64,000 bases of DNA from [Ruminococcus] torques ATCC 27756 (GTDB lineage Bacteria; Bacillota; Clostridia; Lachnospirales; Lachnospiraceae): the NCBI RefSeq assembly GCF_000153925.1, contig NZ_DS264345.1:310001-374000 (forward strand). Reading direction: 5' to 3'. The translations under genes and the position numbers were made by a program. Under the pieces are notes generated by a model, which worked only from the letters and a program-made list of their open reading frames with translations, was not told the origin of the DNA and did no database searches. Shown piece after piece: positions 8,017 to 15,608 of this stretch (positions within the stretch are counted from its first letter, which is position 1; each line of letters opens with the position of its first letter).

Positions 8017-11000
8017 ATGAAAAGAAAAGTAGTCTTAAGACTCTTGAGTCTTGTGATGGTTGCATCTATGACAGGTACTATGCTTCCGTCAAACATTCAG
8101 ACCGCATCTGCCGAAGAAGTTGATGTTACAGAAAAAACAGCAGCTTTAGAAGATGGGATCAATGATGCATGGACTCAGGATAACAAAGCAGACGGAGACA
8201 CAGTCACTGTGGAAAATGGCTAGCTGCATATTAAATCAGCTACGGGCAATCGGAATAATCCCGGAACAAGACCGCAGATGGTTGTAAATCCAAATACATT
8301 TGATTTTAACAAGCCGGGATATTTTTCATTTACTTTAAAATCAAATAATGCAAATACAGGAATAAGCGACAGTGACAGAGTAGGCGTTTACCTCGGATAT
8401 AATACGGATCAAAACGGTATGTACATAGGATATGACAATGGCGGCTGGTTCTGGCAGAAATACAAAGGCGGCAACGGAGACTATTATCAGCAGACGAGAA
8501 AACCTGCGCCGACGAAAGATCAGGAAGTAAAGGTTCGCATCGACTGGACAGCAGACCATAAGATGACGTTTACGCTCAACGGAGAAGTTGTGTTTGATAA
8601 AGAAGACTTTTCCGGTATCGCAGATTCTCTCGGAAACAAAATTGCGATCAAAGCAGGTTCTTGGGGTCAGATCGGTTCAGATGTTCTTTTGAAAGATATT
8701 CATTATACAGGTCAGGAAGAAGCGGTTACATATACTGTTACGGGAAGTGTAACAGATGAGAGTGGAAAAGCGTTGGAAGGCGCGGTTGTAACGACAGGAA
8801 ATCTGACGGCTGAAACGGATAAAGACGGAAAATATTCCTTACAGTTAGGAGCCGGCAAGCATGAGCTGACGATTACGAAGGCAGGATATCAGACGGCGAC
8901 GACATCTGTAACTGTAACAGAAGGCAACGTGGAAGCAAAAGCCGTAAAACTGGAAAAGACAGCAGAGATAGAGACAGAGAAGCTTTCTACAGCGGATATG
9001 GACGTTTATGTAGCGAAGAATTTCCCGAGCGTTGTAAAATACGAGATGAAAAAGGGCGATTTAAACGGCAAGACGTTCTACGGTCAGACTTCGGCTATCA
9101 ATACGGTGCGTATCAACGGAACAGATGTGAAACTTTCCAAAGGTGATGTAAAAGCAACGATCAAGGGTGACAAAGCAACGTATGAGATGACTGTGAAAAA
9201 TGAAGAAAAACATATTGACGCAGTTCTTACGGCAGAATTGACAGCAAAAGACAATACGGTTTCATTTGAAATTACGAAAGTGGAAAATAAGCTGACAGAA
9301 GGAAAACCGGGCACAGCATTGGAAAGCGGCAAGGTGGGAAATCCGATCCAGACGATCGAAATCCCGAATCACAGTCTTGTATCTGTAAACAGTACACAGA
9401 AAAATGCCAATTTAATAGGCGCTGCTATGTCCACACAAACAAAGGTAAGCGGTGACGAATATGTAGAAGTAAAGGCAAATACGCCGGCTCGCGAAAGAGA
9501 TTACATGTATGCTTTCGTTTCTAATAATGAGATGAGCGCCGGACTTTGGAGTAACTCCGAGTATGAAGGCCGTAATGCGGGGGCAAGTTCTTCCGGAGGA
9601 TCTAATAATACAAGAGTTATGTCTGTTTCAGAGAAAAAAGACGGCTATGTATCGATGGGACTTGGAAGTTCTGCATGGTACTGGCACAGAGTGATGACAG
9701 ATTCTCATAATCGGACATGGGTTTTGGAAGAGACAGAAAATCCGAAGATGAAAGTCGTGATCACAGGAAACTGCAACGGCGATAAAAATGTTGACTGGCA
9801 GGACGGAGCGGTTGCATTCCGTGATATTATGAACAATCCGTTCAAGAGCGAGGAAGTTCCGGAATTGGTTGCGTACCGTATTGCGATGAACTTCGGTTCT
9901 CACGCGCAGAATCCGTTCCTGACAACATTAGATAACGTAAAACGTGTGGCAATGCACACAGACGGTCTTGGACAATCTGTCCTGCTGAAAGGTTATGCGA
10001 ATGAAGGACATGACTCGGCGCATCCGGATTACGCAGATATAGGAAAGAGAATCGGCGGACCGGAAGATATGAAGACATTGCTTGAAAAAGGCGCGGATTA
10101 CGGAGCAAAATTCGGTATCCATGTCAATGCAGGCGAGATGTATCCGGAAGCAAAAGCGTTTAAGGATGATAATGTTCGCCGTAATAAGGACGGAAGTCTT
10201 CGTTATGGATGGAACTGGATCGATCAGGGAATCGGACTTGACAGTATCTATGACCTTGCCACAGGAGAAAGAGAAGCGCGCTTTGATGAACTTCATGAGA
10301 TCCTCGGCGGCGACGGAAAAGATATGCTTGACTTCATCTATGTAGATATTTGGGGAAATAATACGGGAAGTGACAATGATGATTCCCAGCAGACCCGTAA
10401 GCTGTCCAAAGAGATTAATGACAACGGATGGCGTATGTCCAACGAATGGGGTGGAGCAAACGAGTATGACTCTACATTCCAACATTGGGCAACAGACCTT
10501 ACATATGGCGGGGAAGGCGCAAAAGGAGAGAACAGTGATGTGATGCGTTTCCTGCGTAACCACCAGAAAGATTCATGGGTAGGAGATTATCCGACTTACG
10601 GAGGCGCGGCGGTTGCTCCTCTTCTTGGCGGATATAACATGAAAGACTTTGAAGGATGGCAGGGACGTAACGATTATGACGCGTATATTACGAATCTTTA
10701 CACACATGACCTGACGACAAAATTCATCCAGCATTATCAGATCGTAGATTGGGAAGACGGAACACCGGTCAACGTAGGCGGAGCGGTAAACTGGACGCCT
10801 GAAATGAAGATCACTTTGAAAGATGAAGATGGATCTACGCTTGTTCTTGAGAGGGGATCAAACGATCCGGCTCAGGCGGCATACAGAGACAGAACGATGA
10901 CTTTGGACGGAAAAGTGATCGCAAGAGGCGCGGTATCACAGGGAGACAGAACAGACGACGATATCCGCAACGGAAACAAAAAAGGAACAGAGTCTTATCT

Positions 11001-13404
11001 GCTGCCGTGGATCTGGGATGCGAAGACAGGAGAAAAAGTAAAATCAGAAGATGAAAAGCTGTACCACTGGAATACGCAGGGCGGAACAACACAGTGGGAG
11101 CTTCCGGACAGTTGGGCAGACTTAAAAGACGTCAAAGTATACAAACTGACAGATCTCGGAAAGACAGAGGAGAAGACGGTCAATGTTGTTGACGGTAAGA
11201 TCACATTAGAAGCAGAATCAGAAGTTCCGTATGTAGTATGCAAAGGCGAAAAAGAAAATATCAAAGTGACATGGAGTGAAGGAATGCATATCGTAGATGC
11301 AGGATTCAACAGTGGAAGCCTTGATATGTGGACAAAAGCAGGCGAAGGAACAGCGCAGATCGCAAAGAGCCAGCACAGCAATCCGATGATGAAACTGGAC
11401 GGAAAAGTTTCTATGACACAGAAACTGACAGATCTGGAAGCAGGAAAACAGTATGCTGTTTTAGTAGGCGTAGATAACAGAAGCGACGCCAAAGCATCTG
11501 TAGAAATTAAATCAGGCGATAAAGTACTTGGATCAAACTACACAACACGTTCTATCGCTAAGAACTATGTAAAAGCATATACACATAATACAAACAGTTC
11601 GACAGTAGACGGAAGCAGCTATTTCCAGAATATGTATATATTCTTTACAGCGCCGAAATCAGGAGATGTGACTCTTACGATCGCAAGGGAAGCAGGAGAA
11701 GGATCTTCATACTTCGATGATATCCGTATCGTGCAAAACGATTCTAAGAACATTACGACAAACGAGAAGGGCGAAGTTGTAAAATTTGAACAGAATTTTG
11801 AAAAGAGCGTACAGGGACTTTACCCGTTCGTAGTCGGAGGAATTGAAGGAGTAGAGGATAACAGAATCCATCTTTCTGAAAGACATGACAAGTACACACA
11901 GGCAGGATGGGATGTGAAGAAGATGGATGATGTTCTTGACGGAGACTGGTCTGTGAAGATCAACGGACTGACACAGAGATCTACGCTGGCATACCAGACG
12001 ATCCCGCAGAACTTCCGTTTCGAGCCTGGTGTGACATACAATGTAAGCTTTGATTATCAGGCGGGCAGCGACGGAATTTACGCGGCTGCAGTCGGTGTCG
12101 GCGAGTATAACGGAAACGTTCAGCTCAAAGAACTTCCGATGAGCATGGGAAAAGAGAAAGACGGACATTTTACAATGCAGGTTACGGGAGATTCCACAGG
12201 ACAGACATGGTTCGGTATCTACTCTACAGAGAAGGCTCCGGATCTTCAAGGCGTGAGTCCGGATGCGGCAGAGGCGAACTTCGGCGGATACAAAGAGCTT
12301 GTTCTTGACAACCTCGTGATCGAAAAAGTAACAGAAGAAGTTACAAAGGAAAAACTTGCCGCATTAGTTGCAGAAGCAGAAGAAAAGTATAAAGAAATCG
12401 ATTACAGACCGGAAATTTGGAGCAGCTTCCAGGACGTACTTAAAGAAGCAAAAGCGGTTCTTGACAAAGAGGGAGCTTCACAGGATGAAATCGAGAAAGC
12501 ATACTATGAATTAAAAGCTGCTATGGTTACGATGGATAACTCGGCTGGAATCGATGCGACAGATGATTCCAAAGATCTTCCGAAAGAGCAGATGACTGCT
12601 ACAGCAGGAAGCGAGCAGGCGCAGGAAGGCGGAGAAGGACCTGCAAGCAACGTCTTAGACGGTAATGCCGATACAATTTGGCATACTGTATGGGCAGGAA
12701 CACCGATTGAAAACCACTGGTTAAATCTGCAATTAGATAAACCGGCGACAGTAAGCGGATTAAGACTTCAGCAGAGAAGCGGAAGAAACGGTATTATCAG
12801 GGAAGCGGAAATCTGGGTGAAAAAAGCAGGCGCTGCCGACTACGAAAAAGTAGCGGATGCAAGCTTCGGAGGAACCGGATGGCAGGCGGTTGCTTTTGAA
12901 GAAGTGAAAGATGTAACAGACGTAAAACTCGTACCGACTGCGACTACAGGAGATGAGGCAAATAAATTCTCGGCAGCGGCAGAGATCCGTGTGATGGGAA
13001 GATTCCAAGACGAAGAAGTTGAAGTAAATAAAGCTGACTTGACGGCATTAGTTGAAAAAGCAGAGGTTTTGAAGGAGAAAGATTATACATCTGAAACATG
13101 GAAGCCGTTTGCAGAGGCGTTAAAAGAAGCGCAGGCTGTTCTTGCAAAAGAAGATGCAAGTCAGGCGGAAGTTGACGCGGCACAGACAAGTCTTCAGACA
13201 GCGATGGATGGTTTGAAGAAACCGGGAACAACGGACAATAAGAACCCAGGAACAACGGACAATAAGAACCCGGGTGCACCGAATAAAGGTCAGGCTGTTC
13301 AGACGGGAGACGCGACATCCTTCTTTGGATGGGGAGCGGCAGGTATCTTCGGATTATTTGCAGCGGCAGCGGCATTTTTTGAGAGAAAAAGACGTCGTCA
13401 GTAA
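8017..13404 (+). pseudogene. GH101 endo-alpha-N-acetylgalactosaminidase gene interrupted by in-frame TAG
   Basis: Translation from the ATG at 8017 (AAGGAGAAAAGG site) gives a signal peptide, MKRKVVLRLLSLVMVASM onward, with probable cleavage after TASA. The same frame meets a TAG at 8221-8223 (codon 69) and then stays open to 13404. Read through, the product would be 1,795 codons, a complete secreted and wall-anchored glycosidase. There is no second lesion in 5 kb, so the stop is either very recent, a sequencing or assembly error, or read through. The promoter, ribosome binding site and signal peptide are all upstream of the stop, so an untreated stop would leave only a 68-residue peptide. Several other genes here end in TAG, so TAG is not generally recoded. 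Confidence 0.7.
8278..13404 (+). CDS. GH101 endo-alpha-N-acetylgalactosaminidase body, cell-wall anchored (downstream part of split gene)
   Basis: GH101 enzymes release Gal-beta-1,3-GalNAc (core 1) from serine/threonine of mucin glycoproteins. Residues are numbered from the ATG at 8278. About 1-148 is a concanavalin/LamG-like region and 150-226 a carboxypeptidase-regulatory-like beta domain. The GH101 core follows, with probable nucleophile D690 in FIYVDIWGN and acid/base E723 in MSNEWGG; the 33-residue spacing agrees with characterised family members. After several beta-sandwich domains come FIVAR (about 1355-1420), an F5/8-type C carbohydrate-binding module (about 1440-1580), a second FIVAR (about 1584-1650), PGTTDNKN tandem repeats and a sortase signal: VQTGD (1674-1678), a hydrophobic stretch and RKRRRQ. 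The ATG at 8278 has no good ribosome binding site, so independent translation is unlikely. See the pseudogene entry. Confidence 0.85.
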   Translation: MVVNPNTFDFNKPGYFSFTLKSNNANTGISDSDRVGVYLGYNTDQNGMYIGYDNGGWFWQKYKGGNGDYYQQTRKPAPTKDQEVKVRIDWTADHKMTFTLNGEVVFDKEDFSGIADSLGNKIAIKAGSWGQIGSDVLLKDIHYTGQEEAVTYTVTGSVTDESGKALEGAVVTTGNLTAETDKDGKYSLQLGAGKHELTITKAGYQTATTSVTVTEGNVEAKAVKLEKTAEIETEKLSTADMDVYVAKNFPSVVKYEMKKGDLNGKTFYGQTSAINTVRINGTDVKLSKGDVKATIKGDKATYEMTVKNEEKHIDAVLTAELTAKDNTVSFEITKVENKLTEGKPGTALESGKVGNPIQTIEIPNHSLVSVNSTQKNANLIGAAMSTQTKVSGDEYVEVKANTPARERDYMYAFVSNNEMSAGLWSNSEYEGRNAGASSSGGSNNTRVMSVSEKKDGYVSMGLGSSAWYWHRVMTDSHNRTWVLEETENPKMKVVITGNCNGDKNVDWQDGAVAFRDIMNNPFKSEEVPELVAYRIAMNFGSHAQNPFLTTLDNVKRVAMHTDGLGQSVLLKGYANEGHDSAHPDYADIGKRIGGPEDMKTLLEKGADYGAKFGIHVNAGEMYPEAKAFKDDNVRRNKDGSLRYGWNWIDQGIGLDSIYDLATGEREARFDELHEILGGDGKDMLDFIYVDIWGNNTGSDNDDSQQTRKLSKEINDNGWRMSNEWGGANEYDSTFQHWATDLTYGGEGAKGENSDVMRFLRNHQKDSWVGDYPTYGGAAVAPLLGGYNMKDFEGWQGRNDYDAYITNLYTHDLTTKFIQHYQIVDWEDGTPVNVGGAVNWTPEMKITLKDEDGSTLVLERGSNDPAQAAYRDRTMTLDGKVIARGAVSQGDRTDDDIRNGNKKGTESYLLPWIWDAKTGEKVKSEDEKLYHWNTQGGTTQWELPDSWADLKDVKVYKLTDLGKTEEKTVNVVDGKITLEAESEVPYVVCKGEKENIKVTWSEGMHIVDAGFNSGSLDMWTKAGEGTAQIAKSQHSNPMMKLDGKVSMTQKLTDLEAGKQYAVLVGVDNRSDAKASVEIKSGDKVLGSNYTTRSIAKNYVKAYTHNTNSSTVDGSSYFQNMYIFFTAPKSGDVTLTIAREAGEGSSYFDDIRIVQNDSKNITTNEKGEVVKFEQNFEKSVQGLYPFVVGGIEGVEDNRIHLSERHDKYTQAGWDVKKMDDVLDGDWSVKINGLTQRSTLAYQTIPQNFRFEPGVTYNVSFDYQAGSDGIYAAAVGVGEYNGNVQLKELPMSMGKEKDGHFTMQVTGDSTGQTWFGIYSTEKAPDLQGVSPDAAEANFGGYKELVLDNLVIEKVTEEVTKEKLAALVAEAEEKYKEIDYRPEIWSSFQDVLKEAKAVLDKEGASQDEIEKAYYELKAAMVTMDNSAGIDATDDSKDLPKEQMTATAGSEQAQEGGEGPASNVLDGNADTIWHTVWAGTPIENHWLNLQLDKPATVSGLRLQQRSGRNGIIREAEIWVKKAGAADYEKVADASFGGTGWQAVAFEEVKDVTDVKLVPTATTGDEANKFSAAAEIRVMGRFQDEEVEVNKADLTALVEKAEVLKEKDYTSETWKPFAEALKEAQAVLAKEDASQAEVDAAQTSLQTAMDGLKKPGTTDNKNPGTTDNKNPGAPNKGQAVQTGDATSFFGWGAAGIFGLFAAAAAFFERKRRRQ

Positions 13405-13460
13405 TTGTGTCGATCGCAAGGCACGGTATAAAAGAAGGTTGCAAAAGCCTTTATAAATAG

Positions 13461-13505
13461 AAAAATCGCTCGGATCGTTTGAGGTTCGGGCGATTTTTCT
13501 TGCTT
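13461..13505 (+). terminator. Terminator after the GH101 gene
   Basis: AAAAATCG (13461-13468) pairs with CGATTTTT (13491-13498). Further imperfect pairing inside (CGGATC with GTTCGG) lengthens the stem, and a T-rich stretch follows. Confidence 0.85.
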
Positions 13506-13552
13506 TTTTATACTTTCCATGTTATTCTGAACTATGTCGTGTTAAAGCGCGA

Positions 13553-13673
13553 AAGAGAAAACTCAGGAGAGTCTCTTTATCGGCTGTGGCGAGGCCGGTG
13601 AAAGAGCGCCGAAGGTGTAAGCGGTATATTCTGTTTTTAAGGCAGACGCCGCGAGTCTCTCAGGCAAAAGGAT
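13553..13673 (+). promoter_or_regulatory. Glycine riboswitch (single aptamer)
   Basis: The conserved glycine-aptamer strings are present in order: GGAGAG (13566-13571), GCCGAAGG (13608-13615) and CTCTCAGGCAAAAGGA (13657-13672). GAGAG and CTCTC form the closing stem. Only one full aptamer is visible, unlike the common tandem form; the bases 13545-13563 before it may provide the extra stem that singlets use. The downstream GGAGG ribosome binding site (13674-13678) starts two bases after the aptamer, so translation control is plausible. The next gene is an AGCS sodium:alanine/glycine symporter, which fits the ligand. Confidence 0.93.
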
Positions 13674-13687
13674 GGAGGTATAAAGGA

Positions 13688-15106
13688 ATGTTAGAGCAAA
13701 TCGACCAAATCATTAAGGTGATCGACGGAGCGGTGTGGGGTCTGCCGTTGATCATTCTGATCCTGTTTACAGGATTTCTTCTCACAACCCGGCTGGGTCT
13801 TTTACAAATAAGACATCTCGGGAAAGCCCTAAAGTTTATGTTTAAAAATGAAGAGGACGGACAGGGTGAAGTAACCAGTTTCGGAGCGCTTTGTACGGCG
13901 TTATCGGCAACGATCGGAACGGGAAACATCACAGGAGTCGCAACTGCATTGGCAGCAGGAGGTCCGGGAGCGCTGTTTTGGATGGTTATCGCGGCGTTTT
14001 TCGGAATGGCTACAAAATATGCCGAAGGTCTTCTGGCTATCAAATATCGCACGATCGACAAAGACGGACATGTTCTCGGAGGACCGTTTTACTATATTGA
14101 AAACGGAATGGGAAAGAACTGGAGATGGCTGGCTAAAATCTTTGCATTTTTCGGAGCCGGTGTCGGCCTTTTCGGTATCGGTACTTTTACGCAGGTAAAC
14201 AGTATTTCGTCAGCGGTGAAAAACTTCTTTGATCCAGAGTCATCAAACGTTGTTTTTTCTGCCTTTGGTCATGACTATACGATGGCTACGGTTGTGACTG
14301 GGTTGATCTTGACACTTTGTGTCGGCCTTGTCGTGATCGGCGGAATTAAAAGAATCGCGAAAGTATCGGAAATTGTCGTTCCGTTTATGGCAGTGCTTTA
14401 TGTGGCGCTTGGAGCGATCATTATTATTACAAATATTACGGCTGTTCCGGCAGCGCTTGTATCTATTATAAAATCAGCTTTTACGGGCAGCGCTTTGGCA
14501 GGCGGGGCAATGGGAACAATGGTCGTTGCGATGCAAAAAGGAATCGCCCGTGGTATTTTCTCAAATGAATCCGGTCTTGGAAGTGCGCCGATCGCAGCAG
14601 CGGCGGCAAAGACAAAAGAGCCGGTTCGTCAGGGACTTGTGTCTATGACAGGAACATTTATCGATACGATAGTGATTTGTACAATGACAGGCCTTTCCAT
14701 TGTGATAGCGGGTACATGGATGAACCCGGAACTGGAAGGCGTTGAAATTACGGTGGCGGCATTCCAAAAAGGCCTGCCGTTCCCTCCGATCGTAGCTTCG
14801 TTCTCACTGATGCTCTGCCTTGTATTTTTTGCGTTCACTACAATACTTGGATGGAACTATTATGGTGAGAGATGTATCGAATATCTTTTTAACAGAAATA
14901 AATCCGTAGTAAAAGGGTACCGCTGGTTGTATATTCTTGCAGTATTTATCGGACCATATATGACGGTTGCGGCCGTTTGGAATATCGCGGATATTTTTAA
15001 TGCGCTGATGGCGTTTCCGAACTTGATCGCGATTTTGGCGTTAAGCGGTGTTGTCGTAAGAGAGACGAAAGATTATTTCGCAAGACAAAAAAAGCAAAGC
15101 AAATAA
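13688..15106 (+). CDS. Sodium:alanine/glycine symporter, AGCS family
   Basis: This is a 472-residue integral membrane protein of the AGCS (AlsT/DagA) family, which imports alanine or glycine with sodium. Typical segments are LLTTRLGLLQIRHLGKAL near the N-terminus, the conserved GALCTALSATIGTGNITGVA motif near residue 70, GMATKYAEGLLAIKYR, the GIARGIFSNESGLGSAPIAAAA region near residue 285, and about ten or eleven hydrophobic spans. The start at 13688 (MLEQIDQ) is used because upstream in-frame codons would translate the riboswitch, and GGAGG lies 9 bases before it. Control by the upstream glycine riboswitch indicates glycine as a physiological substrate. Confidence 0.95.
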   Translation: MLEQIDQIIKVIDGAVWGLPLIILILFTGFLLTTRLGLLQIRHLGKALKFMFKNEEDGQGEVTSFGALCTALSATIGTGNITGVATALAAGGPGALFWMVIAAFFGMATKYAEGLLAIKYRTIDKDGHVLGGPFYYIENGMGKNWRWLAKIFAFFGAGVGLFGIGTFTQVNSISSAVKNFFDPESSNVVFSAFGHDYTMATVVTGLILTLCVGLVVIGGIKRIAKVSEIVVPFMAVLYVALGAIIIITNITAVPAALVSIIKSAFTGSALAGGAMGTMVVAMQKGIARGIFSNESGLGSAPIAAAAAKTKEPVRQGLVSMTGTFIDTIVICTMTGLSIVIAGTWMNPELEGVEITVAAFQKGLPFPPIVASFSLMLCLVFFAFTTILGWNYYGERCIEYLFNRNKSVVKGYRWLYILAVFIGPYMTVAAVWNIADIFNALMAFPNLIAILALSGVVVRETKDYFARQKKQSK

Positions 15107-15160
15107 GCAGATAAGATTACATAATAAAGATTGTAAATACAAAAAGATCTGTACAGTATA

Positions 15161-15216
15161 TAAGGCTGTCTGCAGTGGGAAAATGGCTTTTCCGCTACAG
15201 GCGGTCTTATTTTTGA
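15161..15216 (+). terminator. Terminator after the AGCS symporter
   Basis: A long imperfect hairpin runs from TAAGGCTG to GGTCTTA, with the inner stem GGGAAAA/TTTTCC, followed by TTTTT. The remaining bases 15217-15425 before nrdD show no gene or clear signal. Confidence 0.75.
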
Positions 15217-15425
15217 TATCTTTTTATATTATGATGAGCGATTGTTTTGTGAGCGATAAGATGATTTTTTATATTTGCTTGAAATCTGTCGGATTTAACA
15301 GGTTTGGGATTCGGATTGCGGGAAAGTGACAGATAATTTTATTTGTGAAGTTTATTTGTGTAAAAGGAAACGGAAATATTCCCTTAAAAACGACAATCTT
15401 TCATAAAAACAGGCTTGTTCTGAAA

Positions 15426-15478
15426 ATACATTATCATGTGTTTTGGGGATTGCATTATACTATATTTTGTATTAGAAT
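15426..15478 (+). promoter_or_regulatory. Tandem NrdR boxes over the nrdD promoter
   Basis: Two 16-base sites fit the NrdR consensus acaCWATATATWGTGT: 15426-15441 (ATACATTATCATGTGT, 12 of 16) and 15457-15472 (ATACTATATTTTGTAT, 13 of 16). Their starts are 31 bases apart, about three helical turns, which is the usual NrdR spacing. A promoter TTGCAT (15450-15455), 17-base spacer, TAGAAT (15473-15478) is placed so that the second box fills the spacer exactly. This predicts NrdR repression of nrdDG; the nrdR gene is not in the window. Confidence 0.75.
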
Positions 15479-15513
15479 AGATTTTAGACAGCACGGGATA
15501 TGACAGCCGTGCG

Positions 15514-15591
15514 ATGCAAGACATGAGGAAAATGTTCCGTGAAATACGCAAAAAGGCGGAGAAAGCGGAAAAGCATCTGAAAAAAAGATAG
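15514..15591 (+). CDS. Possible 25-residue leader peptide before nrdD
   Basis: An ATG at 15514 opens a frame of 25 residues (MQDMRKMFREIRKKAEKAEK, then HLKKR) ending in TAG 17 bases before nrdD. The frame looks coding further upstream too (back to the TAG at 15478), but no start codon or ribosome binding site is seen. The product would be a very basic amphipathic helix. It may be a leader ORF, a remnant or chance. Confidence 0.2.
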   Translation: MQDMRKMFREIRKKAEKAEKHLKKR

Positions 15592-15608
15592 ATGAGGAGA
15601 GGCGAAAT

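Noticed and set aside
8221-8223. TAG as a recoded sense codon (for example pyrrolysine or code change)
   Set aside because: TAG is the normal stop of several other genes in the window, and no special downstream element was recognised.
8278-8280. ATG at 8278 as a genuine start for a shorter GH101 protein
   Set aside because: No convincing ribosome binding site and no signal peptide; the upstream in-frame part supplies both, so the TAG is better seen as an interruption.
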